64,000 nucleotides of DNA, from positions 124,001 to 188,000 of the forward strand of contig JACRLX010000007.1 in NCBI GenBank assembly GCA_016235165.1, written 5' to 3'. Every line of letters starts with the position of its first letter. The stretch's first letter is position 1. The position numbers and the translations under genes were made by a program. The notes beneath the pieces were generated by a model. It was not told the DNA's origin and searched no databases. It saw nothing but the letters and a program-made list of their open reading frames with translations. Positions 10,072 through 19,060 of the stretch are shown here, piece by piece. This DNA is from Rhodocyclales bacterium (GTDB taxonomy: Bacteria; Pseudomonadota; Gammaproteobacteria; Burkholderiales; Rhodocyclaceae).

Positions 10072-12267
10072 TCAGGCCTTCAGTTCCTCGCTGCGAAAGG
10101 GCAGGCGCCCCGGAAACCTTCCGGTCGCTGCGCCGATGGCATTCGCCACGGCCGGCGCCAGCGGCGGCACGCCGGGTTCGCCGATGCCTGTCGGGTTGGC
10201 CTGCGAGGGCAGGATGTGCACCTCGACCCTGGGCATCTCGTTGATGCGCAGGATCGGGTAGGCGTCGAAGTTGCCCGCCGTCACCACGCCGTCCTTGAGC
10301 GCGATCTCGCCGTACAGCGCCGCCGAGAGCGCGAAGCCCACCGCGCCCTCGACCTGGGAGCGCACGTTGTCCGGATTAACGGCGATGCCGCAATCGACAG
10401 CGCAGACGACGCGGTCGACCTTGATCGTGCCGTCGGCGGCCAGCGTCACCTCGGCCACCTGCGCCACACAGGAGCGGAAGGACTCATGCACGGCGACGCC
10501 GCGCCCGCGCCGCGTGCCCGGCTTGCCCGCCGCCAGCGGCTTGTCCCAGCCGGCCTTCTCCGCCGCCAGGCGCAGCACGGCGGCATGGCGCGGATGCTTG
10601 CCCAGCAGATCGAGGCGCAGCGCCACCGGGTCCTTGCCCATGGCTTTCGCCACCTGGTCGAGGAAAACCTCGGTCGAGTAAGCGGTATGCGACGACCCAA
10701 CCGAACGCCACCACAGCACCGGCACCGGAATGTCTTCGGGCGTGTGCAGGTCGACGCGCATGTTGGGGATCGCGTAAGGCAGGTTGGCGGCGCCCTCGAC
10801 CGAAACCGCGTCGATGCCGTTCTTGACCATGCCCTCGAAGGGCGAGCCCTTGAGGATGGACTGGCCCACCAGCCGGTGGCGCCAGCCGGCGAGCCGGCCC
10901 TCGGCGTCGATCGCGGCTTCCAGCGCGTGGTGGAACAGCGGCCGGTAGTAGCCGCCGCGCATGTCGTCCTCGCGCAGCCAGACCAGCTTGACCGGCGCGC
11001 GGCCGTCGATCGCCTTGACGATGTTCGCCGCCTCGACCACGTAGTCCGACTTGGTATTGGCGCGGCGGCCGAAGCTGCCGCCGGCGTAGAGCATGTTGAT
11101 CTTCACCTGCTCCGCCTTGATGCCGAACACGCCCGCCAGCGCGTACTGGTCGCCGGTGTGCAACTGCTCGCCGTTCCACACCTCGCAGCCCTCGGCCGTG
11201 CGCTTCACGACGCAGTTCATCGGCTCCATCGCCGCATGCGCCAGGTAGGGAAAGTCGAATCCGGCGCGGATCACCTTGGCGGCTTTGGCGAAGGCGGCAT
11301 CGGCGTCGCCCGCGGTATGTGCGACCAGCCCCGGCGTCTTCGCCAGTTCCTTGTACTTGGCCAGGATCTCGTCCGTGCCGAGCTTGAAGGCCCTGGCTTC
11401 GTCCCAGTCGAGCTTGAGTGCATCGCGCCCCTTCTTCGCTGACCAGGTATCGGCGGCCAGCACGGCCACGCCCGAGGGGATCTGCACCACCTCGACCACG
11501 CCCTTGACGCGCTTCGCCGCCGCCGCGTCGAAGCCGCGCAGCACGGCGCCGTAGCGCGGCGCGTGGGCGACCACGGCGACCAGCATGCCGGGCAATTGCA
11601 CGTCCTGGGTGAACAGCGCCTTGCCATTGACCTTGTCGGCGCTGTCCAGGCGTCGCGCATGGCGGCCGACGAGGCGGAAGTCGGCGGGCTTCTTCAGCGC
11701 CACGTCGATCAGCAGCTTCTCCTGTGCCGCTGCCTCGGCCAGTTCGCCGAAGCGGGCCTTGCGCTTCGAGGCGGCGTGGCTGACCACACCCTCGCGCACG
11801 GTGATCTCGGCGCCCGGCACCTGCCAGCGCTTCGCCGCCGCCGCGACCAGCATGGCCCGTGCCGTCGCCCCGGCGGCGCGCAACTGGCCCCAGGAATTGG
11901 CGATCGCGGTGCTGCCGCCAGTGCCCTGCGCCGGGCCCCAGAACAGGTTGTTGTAGCGGCTGGCGTCGGCCGGCGCACCCTCGACGCGTACCGTCTTCCA
12001 GTCGGCGTCGAGCTCCTCGGCGAGTATCGTCGCCAGGCCGGTGTAAGTGCCCTGCCCCATTTCCAGGTGCTTGGAGATCACGGTCACGCTGTCGTCGCTG
12101 GCTATGCGCAGGAAGGCATTGAAGCCGAAAGTCGGCGCTGGTGACACGCCGATTCTGGCCAGCGCGGCCGGCGCGAAGGGCGCCGAGATGCAAAAGCCCA
12201 GCGTCAGTCCGCCGACCCCTTGCAGGAAGCCGCGGCGGCTCAGGTTCTCGATGGCGGGTGCGTTCAT
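10072..12267 (-). CDS. Molybdopterin-binding subunit of an isoquinoline 1-oxidoreductase/aldehyde dehydrogenase-type hydroxylase
   Basis: The large subunit (731 residues) of a xanthine-oxidase-family molybdenum enzyme of the IorB type. It begins with a twin-arginine signal ('RRGFLQ' near residue 11 followed by a hydrophobic stretch), so the complex is probably exported folded to the periplasm. Motifs include '[11 protein letters not shown]', 'GGSFGRR' and the C-terminal '[15 protein letters not shown]' with the likely catalytic Glu. It follows the 2Fe-2S subunit with an ATGA overlap. There is no separate FAD subunit, as is usual for Tat-exported two-subunit members, which pass electrons to a cytochrome. 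The substrate (aldehyde or N-heterocycle) cannot be told. Confidence 0.9.
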   Translation of the reverse strand: MNAPAIENLSRRGFLQGVGGLTLGFCISAPFAPAALARIGVSPAPTFGFNAFLRIASDDSVTVISKHLEMGQGTYTGLATILAEELDADWKTVRVEGAPADASRYNNLFWGPAQGTGGSTAIANSWGQLRAAGATARAMLVAAAAKRWQVPGAEITVREGVVSHAASKRKARFGELAEAAAQEKLLIDVALKKPADFRLVGRHARRLDSADKVNGKALFTQDVQLPGMLVAVVAHAPRYGAVLRGFDAAAAKRVKGVVEVVQIPSGVAVLAADTWSAKKGRDALKLDWDEARAFKLGTDEILAKYKELAKTPGLVAHTAGDADAAFAKAAKVIRAGFDFPYLAHAAMEPMNCVVKRTAEGCEVWNGEQLHTGDQYALAGVFGIKAEQVKINMLYAGGSFGRRANTKSDYVVEAANIVKAIDGRAPVKLVWLREDDMRGGYYRPLFHHALEAAIDAEGRLAGWRHRLVGQSILKGSPFEGMVKNGIDAVSVEGAANLPYAIPNMRVDLHTPEDIPVPVLWWRSVGSSHTAYSTEVFLDQVAKAMGKDPVALRLDLLGKHPRHAAVLRLAAEKAGWDKPLAAGKPGTRRGRGVAVHESFRSCVAQVAEVTLAADGTIKVDRVVCAVDCGIAVNPDNVRSQVEGAVGFALSAALYGEIALKDGVVTAGNFDAYPILRINEMPRVEVHILPSQANPTGIGEPGVPPLAPAVANAIGAATGRFPGRLPFRSEELKA

Positions 12268-12737
12268 GCCTGCTTCTCCTTCGCCAGGTTGCGCGCCGCC
12301 TCGTGGATCGCGGCGCGGATGCGCTGGTAGGTGGCGCAGCGACAGAGGTTGCCCGACATCGCGTTGTCGATGTCGGCGTCAGAGGGCTTGCGATTGGTCG
12401 TCAGCAGCGCCACCGCGCTCATGATCTGGCCGGACTGGCAGTAGCCGCACTGGACGACGTCGAGCCTGCGCCAGGCCTCCTGCACCGCGCGGCCGACCTT
12501 GCCGGCATCGACGGCCTCGATGGTGCTGATGCTGCGCCCGGCCACGGCCGACACCGGGGTGACGCAGGCGCGCGTCGGCACGCCATCGACATGCACAGTG
12601 CAGGCGCCGCACAGCGCCTGGCCGCAGCCGTACTTGGTGCCCGTTAGTTGCAGCGTGTCGCGCAGCGCCCAGAGCAGCGGCGTGTCGGGGGCGACGTCGA
12701 TTTGGCGGGACTTGCCATTGACTTTCAGGCTGATCAT
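12264..12737 (-). CDS. 2Fe-2S subunit of the molybdenum hydroxylase (IorA/CoxS type)
   Basis: The 157 residues carry a plant-type [2Fe-2S] N-terminal domain ('[15 protein letters not shown]') and a helical second [2Fe-2S] domain ('CGYCQSGQI' and 'GNLCRC'). This small subunit carries electrons from the molybdenum centre. It has no signal of its own and would be co-exported with the Tat-tagged large subunit. Its TGA overlaps the large-subunit ATG, fixing a 1:1 operon. It is divergent from the Old Yellow Enzyme gene, with 67 bases between the starts. Confidence 0.94.
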   Translation of the reverse strand: MISLKVNGKSRQIDVAPDTPLLWALRDTLQLTGTKYGCGQALCGACTVHVDGVPTRACVTPVSAVAGRSISTIEAVDAGKVGRAVQEAWRRLDVVQCGYCQSGQIMSAVALLTTNRKPSDADIDNAMSGNLCRCATYQRIRAAIHEAARNLAKEKQA

Positions 12738-12804
12738 GTGCGGCCTCCGTCGGGGATTTGCCAGCGGTTATGATGCACCGGTTTGCCACCCTTTGGATGA
12801 CCCG

Positions 12805-13875
12805 ATGACCAGCTTGTTCGATCCCCTGCGCCTCGGCGCCCTCAGCGTCCCCAACCGCATCTTCATGGCGCCGCTGACGCGCTGCCGCGCCGGCGAGGAA
12901 CACGTCGCCAATGCGCTGATGGCCGAATACTATGCGCAGCGCGCCGGCGCCGGCCTGCTGATCGCCGAAGCCACGATGGCCATGGAGGGCAACTCGGCCT
13001 TCTGGCGCGAACCGGGCATCTACGGCCCGGCCCAGGTCGCCGGCTGGAAGCTGGTCACCGATGCCGTGCATGCCGCCGGCGGGCGCATCTTCCTCCAGGT
13101 CTGGCATGGCGGCCGCGCCTGCCACCCGGATCTCAACGGCGATCGCCAGCCGGTGAGTGCAAGCGCGCTGGCGATCCGCAACGACACGGTGCATACGCCC
13201 AGGGGCAAGCAGCCCTACGTGGTGCCGCGCGTGCTCGATGACGCCGAGATTCCCGGCATCGTCGCCGGCTTCCGCAGCGCCTTCGACAATGCCAGGGCGG
13301 CCGGCTTCGACGGCGTCGAGGTGCATGGCGCCAACGGCTATCTCATCGACCAGTTCCTGCGCGACGGCGCAAACCAGCGCAGCGGCCCCTACGGCGGCCC
13401 GCGGGAGAACCGCGCACGCCTGCTGTTCGAGGTGCTCGATGCCGCCGCCGCGGTCTGGGGTGCCGACCGCGTCGGCCTGCGCATCTCGCCGCTCAACAGC
13501 TACAACGACATGATCGACAGCGATCCGGTCGGCCTCGCCACCTGGCTCGCGCAGCGGCTCAACGATTTCAAGCTGGCCTACCTTCATCTGATGCGCGGCG
13601 ACTTCTTCGGCAAGCAGCAGGGCGACGTGCTGACGCCGGTACGCGCCAATTTCAGGGGCGTGCTGGTCGGCAACATGGGCTACACGCCGGACGAGGCGCA
13701 GGCCGCGGTGGCCGCCGGCAAGCTCGATGCCGTGGCCTTCGGCAGCGGCTTCCTCGCCAACCCCGACCTGCCGGCGCGCATCAAGGCCGGCGCGCCGCTC
13801 AACGCGCCGGACCCGAAGACCTTCTACACGCCGGGCGCCGCGGGCTATACCGACTACCCGGCGTGGCAGGGATGA
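12805..13875 (+). CDS. Old Yellow Enzyme-family alkene reductase (NADH:flavin oxidoreductase)
   Basis: A 356-residue FMN TIM-barrel enzyme of the NemA/XenB class, reducing activated C=C bonds or nitro groups with NAD(P)H. Visible: the N-terminal FMN-binding 'NRIFMAPLTRCRA', 'LQVWHGGRACHP', the substrate-binding His/Asn pair in 'VEVHGANGYLIDQF', 'SGPYGGPRENR' and the phosphate-binding 'GFLANPDLPAR'. I chose the ATG at 12805 because it gives the family's normal N-terminus; longer upstream readings overlap the divergent 2Fe-2S gene. It may be co-transcribed with the two small genes that follow. Confidence 0.94.
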   Translation: MTSLFDPLRLGALSVPNRIFMAPLTRCRAGEEHVANALMAEYYAQRAGAGLLIAEATMAMEGNSAFWREPGIYGPAQVAGWKLVTDAVHAAGGRIFLQVWHGGRACHPDLNGDRQPVSASALAIRNDTVHTPRGKQPYVVPRVLDDAEIPGIVAGFRSAFDNARAAGFDGVEVHGANGYLIDQFLRDGANQRSGPYGGPRENRARLLFEVLDAAAAVWGADRVGLRISPLNSYNDMIDSDPVGLATWLAQRLNDFKLAYLHLMRGDFFGKQQGDVLTPVRANFRGVLVGNMGYTPDEAQAAVAAGKLDAVAFGSGFLANPDLPARIKAGAPLNAPDPKTFYTPGAAGYTDYPAWQG

Positions 13876-13885
13876 GGGGGACAGC

Positions 13886-14317
13886 ATGAGCGCATTGCGC
13901 CCCGAAGTCACGATCGAGATCCTCAACCAGCGCGGTGGCGAGTACCTGCCCGGCTACCTCGGCATCCAGATGCTCGAACTCGGCCAGGACTTCCTCAGGA
14001 GCCGCATGCCGGTGAAGAAGCTGCATTTCGCGCCCAACAACTTCCTCCATGCCGCGAGCATCGTGGCGCTGGCCGACACCACCTGCGGCTATGCCACGGT
14101 GGCCCACCTGCCGCAGGGTGCGCAGTCCTTCACCACCATCGAACTGAAGAGCAACCACCTCGGCACGGTCATGGAAGGCGCCATCGCCTGCCACGCCACG
14201 GCCCAGCACCTGGGCCGCAACACCCAGGTCTGGGACGCCGTGGTCACCGACGAGGCCAGCGGCAAGAAGATCGCGCTGTTCCGCTGCACGCAGATGATCC
14301 TCTGGCCCAGGGCCTGA
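13886..14317 (+). CDS. Hotdog-fold thioesterase-like protein (PaaI type)
   Basis: A 143-residue protein with a hotdog-fold pattern: 'HFAPNNFLHAASIVALADTTCGYAT' contains the conserved Asn/His-to-Asp region, and the beta strands read 'IELKSNHLG' and 'GRNTQVWDAVVTD'. Known relatives hydrolyse acyl- or aryl-CoA thioesters. The gene starts 11 bases after the alkene reductase stop and ends 6 bases before the PGDYG gene, so the three form an operon. The CoA substrate is unknown. Confidence 0.85.
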   Translation: MSALRPEVTIEILNQRGGEYLPGYLGIQMLELGQDFLRSRMPVKKLHFAPNNFLHAASIVALADTTCGYATVAHLPQGAQSFTTIELKSNHLGTVMEGAIACHATAQHLGRNTQVWDAVVTDEASGKKIALFRCTQMILWPRA

Positions 14318-14322
14318 CGCCC

Positions 14323-14766
14323 ATGCTCGAACTGCGCCACATCGATCTCGCCAACGATCCGCTGGCCGCGCGCTACGTCAAGGAGGAAACCGTCAGCGTC
14401 GAATTCGCCCGCGCGGCCGGCGAACTGATCAGCCTCGAAGGCCCCAATCGCTACCAAACCGGCGATGCCATCATCACCGGCAGCACCGGTACCCGCTGGA
14501 GCGTCGCCCGCCAGCGCTTCGAGGCCAAATACGCCGCGGTGGCGCCGACGCGGATGGGCGAGGACGGCCGCTACGCCGCACGCCCGGTACCGGTACTGGC
14601 GCGGCAGATCCATGAAGCCTTCAGCGCCGAACGCTCGACCGGCGGCGACCGCTTGACTGGCAAGGCCGGCGACTGGCTGCTGCAATACGGCCCCGGCGAT
14701 TACGGCGTCGCCGGGCAGGAACGCTTCGCGCGGATCTACCGCAAGCTGGACCAAGGGGCCGTTTAG
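14323..14766 (+). CDS. PGDYG-motif protein, copy 1
   Basis: The 147 residues contain the signature 'PGDYGV' near the C-terminus, which defines a small family of unknown function. The family resembles standalone domains predicted to bind a ligand rather than catalyse. It follows the thioesterase gene with a 5-base gap. About 440 bases of this gene and its 3' flank are repeated at 18306-18740, where the copy lacks its start. The last 90 coding bases are nearly identical between the copies, which suggests a recent duplication or gene conversion. The tail beyond the stop still carries the 3' end of a convergent gene that is intact only at the second copy. Confidence 0.75.
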   Translation: MLELRHIDLANDPLAARYVKEETVSVEFARAAGELISLEGPNRYQTGDAIITGSTGTRWSVARQRFEAKYAAVAPTRMGEDGRYAARPVPVLARQIHEAFSAERSTGGDRLTGKAGDWLLQYGPGDYGVAGQERFARIYRKLDQGAV

Positions 14767-14788
14767 TGCCCTTCCTTCTTCCGCCGCG
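14348..14788 (+). repeat. Long direct repeat, left copy (PGDYG segment)
   Basis: It matches 18306-18747 in the same orientation and covers most of the PGDYG gene plus about 22 bases past its stop (TTCCTTCTTC then GCCGCG shared). Just beyond 14788 the two flanks diverge, which marks the left edge of the inserted cassette. Confidence 0.7.
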
Positions 14789-14801
14789 ACGCGAAGGCCG
14801 G

Positions 14802-14855
14802 CTTGCGTGAAAACGTTCCACCGATGTTGCCAGTTCCAATGATCCCGATTTTCAT
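14802..14855 (-). pseudogene. 5' fragment of an NAD(P)-binding (F420-dependent NADP reductase-like) gene
   Basis: On the minus strand an ATG at 14855 opens 'MKIGIIGTGNIGGTFSRK', a classic Rossmann GxGxxG start of NADP oxidoreductase/F420-reductase-like proteins. It then runs straight into the repeated PGDYG flank. It would have been the last gene of the cassette operon behind the thioesterase at 14900. I read it as cut off when the cassette joined the chromosome. Confidence 0.65.
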
Positions 14856-14899
14856 TTGGTGATCACCCGATTCTCCAATACGGCTGCGCCCCACTTGCG

Positions 14900-15445
14900 T
14901 CAAGCCCCCGGCACATCGAAAACAAAGCAGGTGGTCGTCGCGTGGGCGTACAGCCTGCCTTTCTCGTCCTCGACACGAGCCTCCGCGGTAGCCATCTGAC
15001 GGCCGCCGTGGACCACCGTGGCGACGGCTCGCAACGGCCCCGTCTTGTGGGAAGCCGAGCGCACGATTTTCATGCCGAGATCTGCCGTCGTGTAGGAGCG
15101 CCCGGCTGGCAGCGTGGATTGCACTGCACAGCCGAGCGCCGAGTCCAGAAGCGTGGCGAACCAGCCGCCGTGCACCGTGCCCAGGGGGTTGTAGTGCTGC
15201 AGTAGCGGGATGCCCTGGAACACGGCGCGGCCGTCATCCACCTCGAGCAGTGTCATGTTCATGGTTTCGTTCATGGGCGGATACGGCAGCTCGCCCAACA
15301 TCATGGCGACGAGAATCTCTCGCCCGCTCTTGCCGGCGAGGTGCTCCATTCGGGCAAGGCCAGGCAATCCACCGCCAGCGCGCATCCGTTGATTGGCGTC
15401 CGACTGCTGGTTTGCCCAGTCAGATGGGTTCTTGTCGGTTTCCAT
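14900..15445 (-). CDS. PaaI-family acyl-CoA thioesterase
   Basis: A 181-residue hotdog thioesterase. Its core 'NPLGTVHGGWFATLLDSALG' matches the HGG...D/E catalytic motif of PaaI/4-hydroxybenzoyl-CoA thioesterase II. The start at 15445 is preceded by AGGAG at good spacing. It is the third gene of the cassette operon SDR-MFS-thioesterase. Its base composition looks lower in GC and less codon-biased than that of the surrounding genes, as expected for acquired DNA. The substrate is unknown. Confidence 0.88.
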   Translation of the reverse strand: METDKNPSDWANQQSDANQRMRAGGGLPGLARMEHLAGKSGREILVAMMLGELPYPPMNETMNMTLLEVDDGRAVFQGIPLLQHYNPLGTVHGGWFATLLDSALGCAVQSTLPAGRSYTTADLGMKIVRSASHKTGPLRAVATVVHGGRQMATAEARVEDEKGRLYAHATTTCFVFDVPGA

Positions 15446-15507
15446 GGTCTTCTCCTGTACGGTTGGTGAACATTGCGTGATGCAAAGTGTTTTGGCTCGG
15501 GATCGGC

Positions 15508-16932
15508 TCACGATCTTCTTGCAATGGTTGTGGGCGAGGTGTTGACGGGCAGGCACAAGGCTGCGGTCAGCAGTGCCAAAGTCACATGCCAGAGATAGAC
15601 GAAATTGAAATCGACACGCTGCAAACTGGAACTGCCGAGCAGAAGCACTGTGAGAGCGACCCCCATGACCGAGCCGATTTGCCGGATCGCCTGGTTGATG
15701 GCACTGCCTACGGCGTACTGGCTTGCCGGCAGGTGGCTGACGGCTGCGCCCGACAGCGAAGGCAGGACCATGCCCACTCCGATGCCGCCGAGCACCATGC
15801 CCGGCAGCCAATGCGTCAGGTACGCGGGTTCAAGGCCCGGTACCGCCAGAAACCACAATCCGCTGATGGCGTAGATCACACAGCCCGTCAGCAAGAGCGG
15901 GCGATGGCCATGCCTGCCCGCAAGCCGCCCCGACAGGGCGGCAACCGGAACCACCAGCAGCGGCCCAGGCGCAATCGCCAGTCCAGCCAGTGGCAATGGG
16001 TAATTCCAGATTGCATGCATGTAGAAAAAGAAGGCAAAAAACATCATCGAGAACGCCGTGCCGAAACTCAAGGTGGCGAGATTGACGTAGCGGTATGTGG
16101 GGTTGCGAAACAAGCCCAGGTCCACCAAGGGCGCCGTGGCAAACCGCGCCCAGGCGACGAAGCCGAGGATGCTCGCCAAGCCGATGCCGGCAATTCCCTG
16201 CAACTCATCGCGAGACCAGCCGGGGGACTCCGCTTGCACGATGGACAGCGCCAGGGCACCGATGCCAATGATCAGCAGGCCCATCCCCGCCAGATCCAAG
16301 GGGCGCCCACCGGTCGCTTGCTTCGCTTCCGTCAGCAGCCTTGCACCGCGCCATATGGCAAGAATGCCCAAGGGCACATTCAGGTAGAACGCCCATTGCC
16401 ATCCGAGTGAGGCAATCACGAACGCGCCCAGGCTGGGGCCCACCGCCGCAGCCAGACCACCGACCGCCCCCCAAAGACTGACAGCCACCGCACGCTTGTT
16501 GGTCGGGAACGCTGCCAGGACGAGCGAAAGCGATGCCGGCGTCAGCATTGCTGCGCCCATGGCCTGCAGGACTCGTGCCGCGACCAGCCACTCCACGCTG
16601 ACCGCCAGGCCACAGGCAACGGAAGCCACCAGAAACAGAGCAACGCCAGCGAGAAACACCCTCTTGCGCCCATGCTTGTCTGCCACGCCGCCGGACGGGA
16701 TCAGCATCGCGGCATAAACCACGGTGTAGGCATTGAGCACCCACGAAAGGTCTGCCGCCGTGGCCTGCGGAAATCCGGCCCGCAAGGCGCTGAAGGCAGC
16801 GAACAGCATGGTGCCGTCCATGGAGACCAGAAACACCGCCACGCTGGCCACCCAGAACACCGGCCATGGTGAGGTAGTGCCCAGGCGCGCGCCCGGCAAA
16901 GCCTGTGTTGAATCGATGATTGGCGAGGGCAT
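15508..16932 (-). CDS. MFS drug exporter, DHA2 family (EmrB/QacA type, 14 helices)
   Basis: A 474-residue integral membrane protein with about 14 hydrophobic segments. It shows the DHA2 motif A 'GGVADKHGRKRVFLAG' and motif C 'WGAVGGLAAAVGPSLGAF'. Known relatives export drugs or toxic aromatics using the proton gradient. I chose the ATG at 16932, 10 bases after the SDR stop; longer readings lie inside the SDR gene. Its divergent HxlR regulator suggests induction by the exported compound. Confidence 0.92.
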   Translation of the reverse strand: MPSPIIDSTQALPGARLGTTSPWPVFWVASVAVFLVSMDGTMLFAAFSALRAGFPQATAADLSWVLNAYTVVYAAMLIPSGGVADKHGRKRVFLAGVALFLVASVACGLAVSVEWLVAARVLQAMGAAMLTPASLSLVLAAFPTNKRAVAVSLWGAVGGLAAAVGPSLGAFVIASLGWQWAFYLNVPLGILAIWRGARLLTEAKQATGGRPLDLAGMGLLIIGIGALALSIVQAESPGWSRDELQGIAGIGLASILGFVAWARFATAPLVDLGLFRNPTYRYVNLATLSFGTAFSMMFFAFFFYMHAIWNYPLPLAGLAIAPGPLLVVPVAALSGRLAGRHGHRPLLLTGCVIYAISGLWFLAVPGLEPAYLTHWLPGMVLGGIGVGMVLPSLSGAAVSHLPASQYAVGSAINQAIRQIGSVMGVALTVLLLGSSSLQRVDFNFVYLWHVTLALLTAALCLPVNTSPTTIARRS

Positions 16933-16942
16933 GAGGCCTGAC

Positions 16943-17749
16943 TCAGGCAAGTCCGAACGTCTTGCGCAGACCTTTCTCCACCGGACCTGCAGGCATGAAG
17001 CGGCGCAATTTGGCCAGAAGAGACGCCTCGCCCCTGGGCGTGTGGCGCATTTTCCAAGCCCCCAACGCGGCATTCACAATCGTGGCGGCGACCCCATCTG
17101 GCTGGGGCGCTTTTTGGACACCGTTTTGAATGGCCCGGGAGACGACGCCTAGCTCCTTGCCGTAGTCAGGGATTCTGGAGACGGTCTCGGGTGCGTTGAG
17201 ATCCAGGCTGGTCTTGGTGAAGGAGGGTTCGACCAGCACCACGCGGATGCCGAATTGGCGCACCTCGTGATCCAGTGTTTCGGACAGTCCTTCAACGGCA
17301 TGCTTGGATGCCGAATAGACCGCCATGTACGGTGCAGGCAGGAAGCCCAGCACCGAGCTGACATTGACGATGCGACCGGAACGCTGCGCACGCATGTGCG
17401 GCAGCACCGCCTTGACCATGCGCAAAATGCCGAAGAGGTTGGTGTCGAACAGCGTCCGGGCTTCGTCTATCGAAGTTTCCTCCGCCGCACCCAGCAGGGT
17501 CACCCCCGCATTGTTGACCAGCACGTCGATTCGCCCGGCTTGAGCGATGATCGTCTGGATTCCGCGCTCGATGGACGCTTGGTCACGGACATCCATCTCG
17601 ATGAGTGCAACGCCGGGTATCGCCCCAGCTTTTGCCGTGTTGCGCACGGTGCCGAATACCCGGCAACCCTGGCTGGCAAACTTCATTGCGGCGGCACGCC
17701 CGATACCCGATGACACGCCGGTGACGACGACAACCAATGTTTCTGACAT
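16943..17749 (-). CDS. Short-chain dehydrogenase/reductase
   Basis: A 268-residue classical SDR: cofactor motif 'TGVSSGIGRAAA' near residue 10, 'NNAG', catalytic Ser in 'VNVSSVLGF' and 'YSASKHA' with the Tyr-x3-Lys pair. The start at 17749 is chosen because an AAGGAAGG sequence precedes it and it gives the usual SDR N-terminus. It is the first gene of the cassette operon and divergent from the HxlR regulator. Substrate not predictable. Confidence 0.92.
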   Translation of the reverse strand: MSETLVVVVTGVSSGIGRAAAMKFASQGCRVFGTVRNTAKAGAIPGVALIEMDVRDQASIERGIQTIIAQAGRIDVLVNNAGVTLLGAAEETSIDEARTLFDTNLFGILRMVKAVLPHMRAQRSGRIVNVSSVLGFLPAPYMAVYSASKHAVEGLSETLDHEVRQFGIRVVLVEPSFTKTSLDLNAPETVSRIPDYGKELGVVSRAIQNGVQKAPQPDGVAATIVNAALGAWKMRHTPRGEASLLAKLRRFMPAGPVEKGLRKTFGLA

Positions 17750-17842
17750 GGTGGTTCCTTCCTTTAGATTTTGAGAAGACAGGACGTTTCTCCCTTGCTT
17801 CCTGTTCATCGGGACCGCCGGGAGAGCGCACTTGTCATGTCG

Positions 17843-17857
17843 CTTGCAATACGCAAG
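17843..17857. promoter_or_regulatory. Candidate HxlR operator 1
   Basis: Inverted repeat CTTGC-AATAC-GCAAG in the divergent SDR/HxlR gap. An identical pair of arms recurs 34 bases away (centre to centre). Confidence 0.6.
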
Positions 17858-17876
17858 TCACATCCTACGCCAGTCA

Positions 17877-17906
17877 CTTGCTGTTTGCAAGCCGCTAAGC
17901 TACAAT
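17877..17906 (+). promoter_or_regulatory. Candidate HxlR operator 2 overlapping the regulator's promoter
   Basis: Inverted repeat CTTGC-TGTTT-GCAAG at 17877-17891. It overlaps a -35 box TTGCTG (17878-17883), 17 bases upstream of -10 TACAAT (17901-17906), which precedes the HxlR ATG at 17915. The geometry suits autorepression. Confidence 0.6.
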
Positions 17907-17914
17907 TCGTCTCC

Positions 17915-18304
17915 ATGAAGAAAGCAAACGCTGACGCTTCCTGTCCCGAGGGCTATCGCTCGACCTGTCCGATCGCGAACGTCCTGGACATCGTCGGGGA
18001 CAAATGGACCTTGCTCGTGGTGCGTGACCTGCTCATACTGGGCAAACACCGTTACGGTGAATTTCAGAATTCGCCCGAGGCAATTCCAACAAATATTCTG
18101 GCGGACCGCTTGAAGCGCCTTGAGGCGGCTGGACTGGTCAAGAAAGAGTTCTATCAGGACAATCCGCCGCGGGCGGAATACTTCCTCACTCGCAAAGGCG
18201 CCGATCTCGGCCCTGTCTTGAAAGCCATGGGGCAATGGGGTCAGCGCTACATTCCGGGCGTAGTCATCCCAAAGCAATTTGCGTCGGCCGAAATCAGGGA
18301 TTAG
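17915..18304 (+). CDS. HxlR-family winged-helix transcriptional regulator
   Basis: The 129 residues show the HxlR signature: 'CPIANVLDIVGDKWTLLVVRDLL' region, 'RYGEFQ', 'IPTNILADRLKRLEAAGLV' recognition helix and wing, and 'YFLTRKGADLGPVL'. Known members sense electrophiles, quinones or aldehydes, often through a Cys. It controls, by inference, the divergent SDR-MFS-thioesterase operon through the CTTGC-N5-GCAAG repeats. The ATG at 17915 is placed after a good -10 box. The gene ends where the right copy of the PGDYG repeat begins. Confidence 0.92.
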   Translation: MKKANADASCPEGYRSTCPIANVLDIVGDKWTLLVVRDLLILGKHRYGEFQNSPEAIPTNILADRLKRLEAAGLVKKEFYQDNPPRAEYFLTRKGADLGPVLKAMGQWGQRYIPGVVIPKQFASAEIRD

Positions 18305-18305
18305 C

Positions 18306-18718
18306 CGGATCCAGCCTGGGGGCGCCTGGCCGAGCGCTACGTCAAGGATGAAATGGTCAGCGTCGAATTCGCCCGCCGGGCCGACGAACTCCTGCGCCTG
18401 GAAGGCCCCCATCGCTACCGCGTCGGCGATGCTCTGATCACCGGCTTCACCGGCACGCGCTGGAGCGTGGCGCGCGAGCGCTTCGAGGCCAAGTATCGAG
18501 CGGTGGCACAAACGCCAATGGACGAGGATGGCCCTTACGCCGCGCGCCCGGTGCCGGTGCTGGGGCGACAGATCCATGAAGCCCTCAGCGCCGAACGCTC
18601 GACCGGCGGCGATCGCCTACACGGCCAGCCCGGCGACTGGCTGCTGCAATACGGCCCCGGCGATTACGGCGTCGCCGGACAGGAACGCTTCGCGCGGATC
18701 TACCGCAAGCTGCCCTGA
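18306..18718 (+). pseudogene. PGDYG-motif protein, copy 2 (5' truncated)
   Basis: Homologous to 14348-14766 in the same orientation, but its first dozen codons and its start are gone. Reading in frame from the HxlR stop gives 'DPAWGRLAERYVKDEMVSVEF', matching the beginning of copy 1. The first internal ATG is at 18353, so a 121-residue product is possible, but no ribosome-binding site is obvious. The downstream flank leads directly into the intact convergent Cys-rich gene. This may be the original locus, broken by the cassette, with copy 1 the duplicate. Confidence 0.65.
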
Positions 18719-18727
18719 CGGGCCGCG

Positions 18728-18994
18728 CTAGCGGCCTTCCTTCTTCTGCCGCGCTTCGAGGAAGCGAGTGTACTTCTCAGACACCAGCGCGGCGCAGGCC
18801 GGTTGCAGCTTGTCGCGCAGCTCGTACATGCACTTCATCTGCCGGCCCTCGCCCGGCTCGACATTGCGGCAATGCTTCTCCATGTCGGCACGGCAGGCGG
18901 CCAGCTCGTTCTTGCCATCGTCCTTGGCCTGTGCGGCGGTGGGCAGCATCAGGACGACGATGGCGGACAGCACGGCAGGAATGGCGTTTTTCAT
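18728..18994 (-). CDS. Small secreted Cys-rich repeat protein
   Basis: An 88-residue protein with a Sec signal peptide ('MKNAIPAVLSAIVVLML', cleavage after 'AQA'). The mature part has four Cys in a pattern 'ELAACRADMEKHCRNVEPGEGR...MKCMYEL...LQPACAALV', as in the cysteine-rich GLG1-like repeat family. It is probably periplasmic. The role is unknown. It is convergent with the truncated PGDYG copy, and its 3' end is also left as a remnant behind PGDYG copy 1. Confidence 0.75.
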   Translation of the reverse strand: MKNAIPAVLSAIVVLMLPTAAQAKDDGKNELAACRADMEKHCRNVEPGEGRQMKCMYELRDKLQPACAALVSEKYTRFLEARQKKEGR

Positions 18995-19060
18995 GATTTG
19001 TCTCCGGTTTTGATGTCAAGGTAAAGTGCGGCGGTCACTCGCGAGAATGCCTGAAACGTA

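Noticed and set aside
12128-12147. Matches to the dispersed repeat core inside the molybdenum hydroxylase gene (also at 22128 in the ABC gene and 31841 in dapC)
   Set aside because: These encode Pro/Ala linkers in the gene's own frame with no clear length change, so they may be codon-driven likeness; I did not count them as repeat copies.
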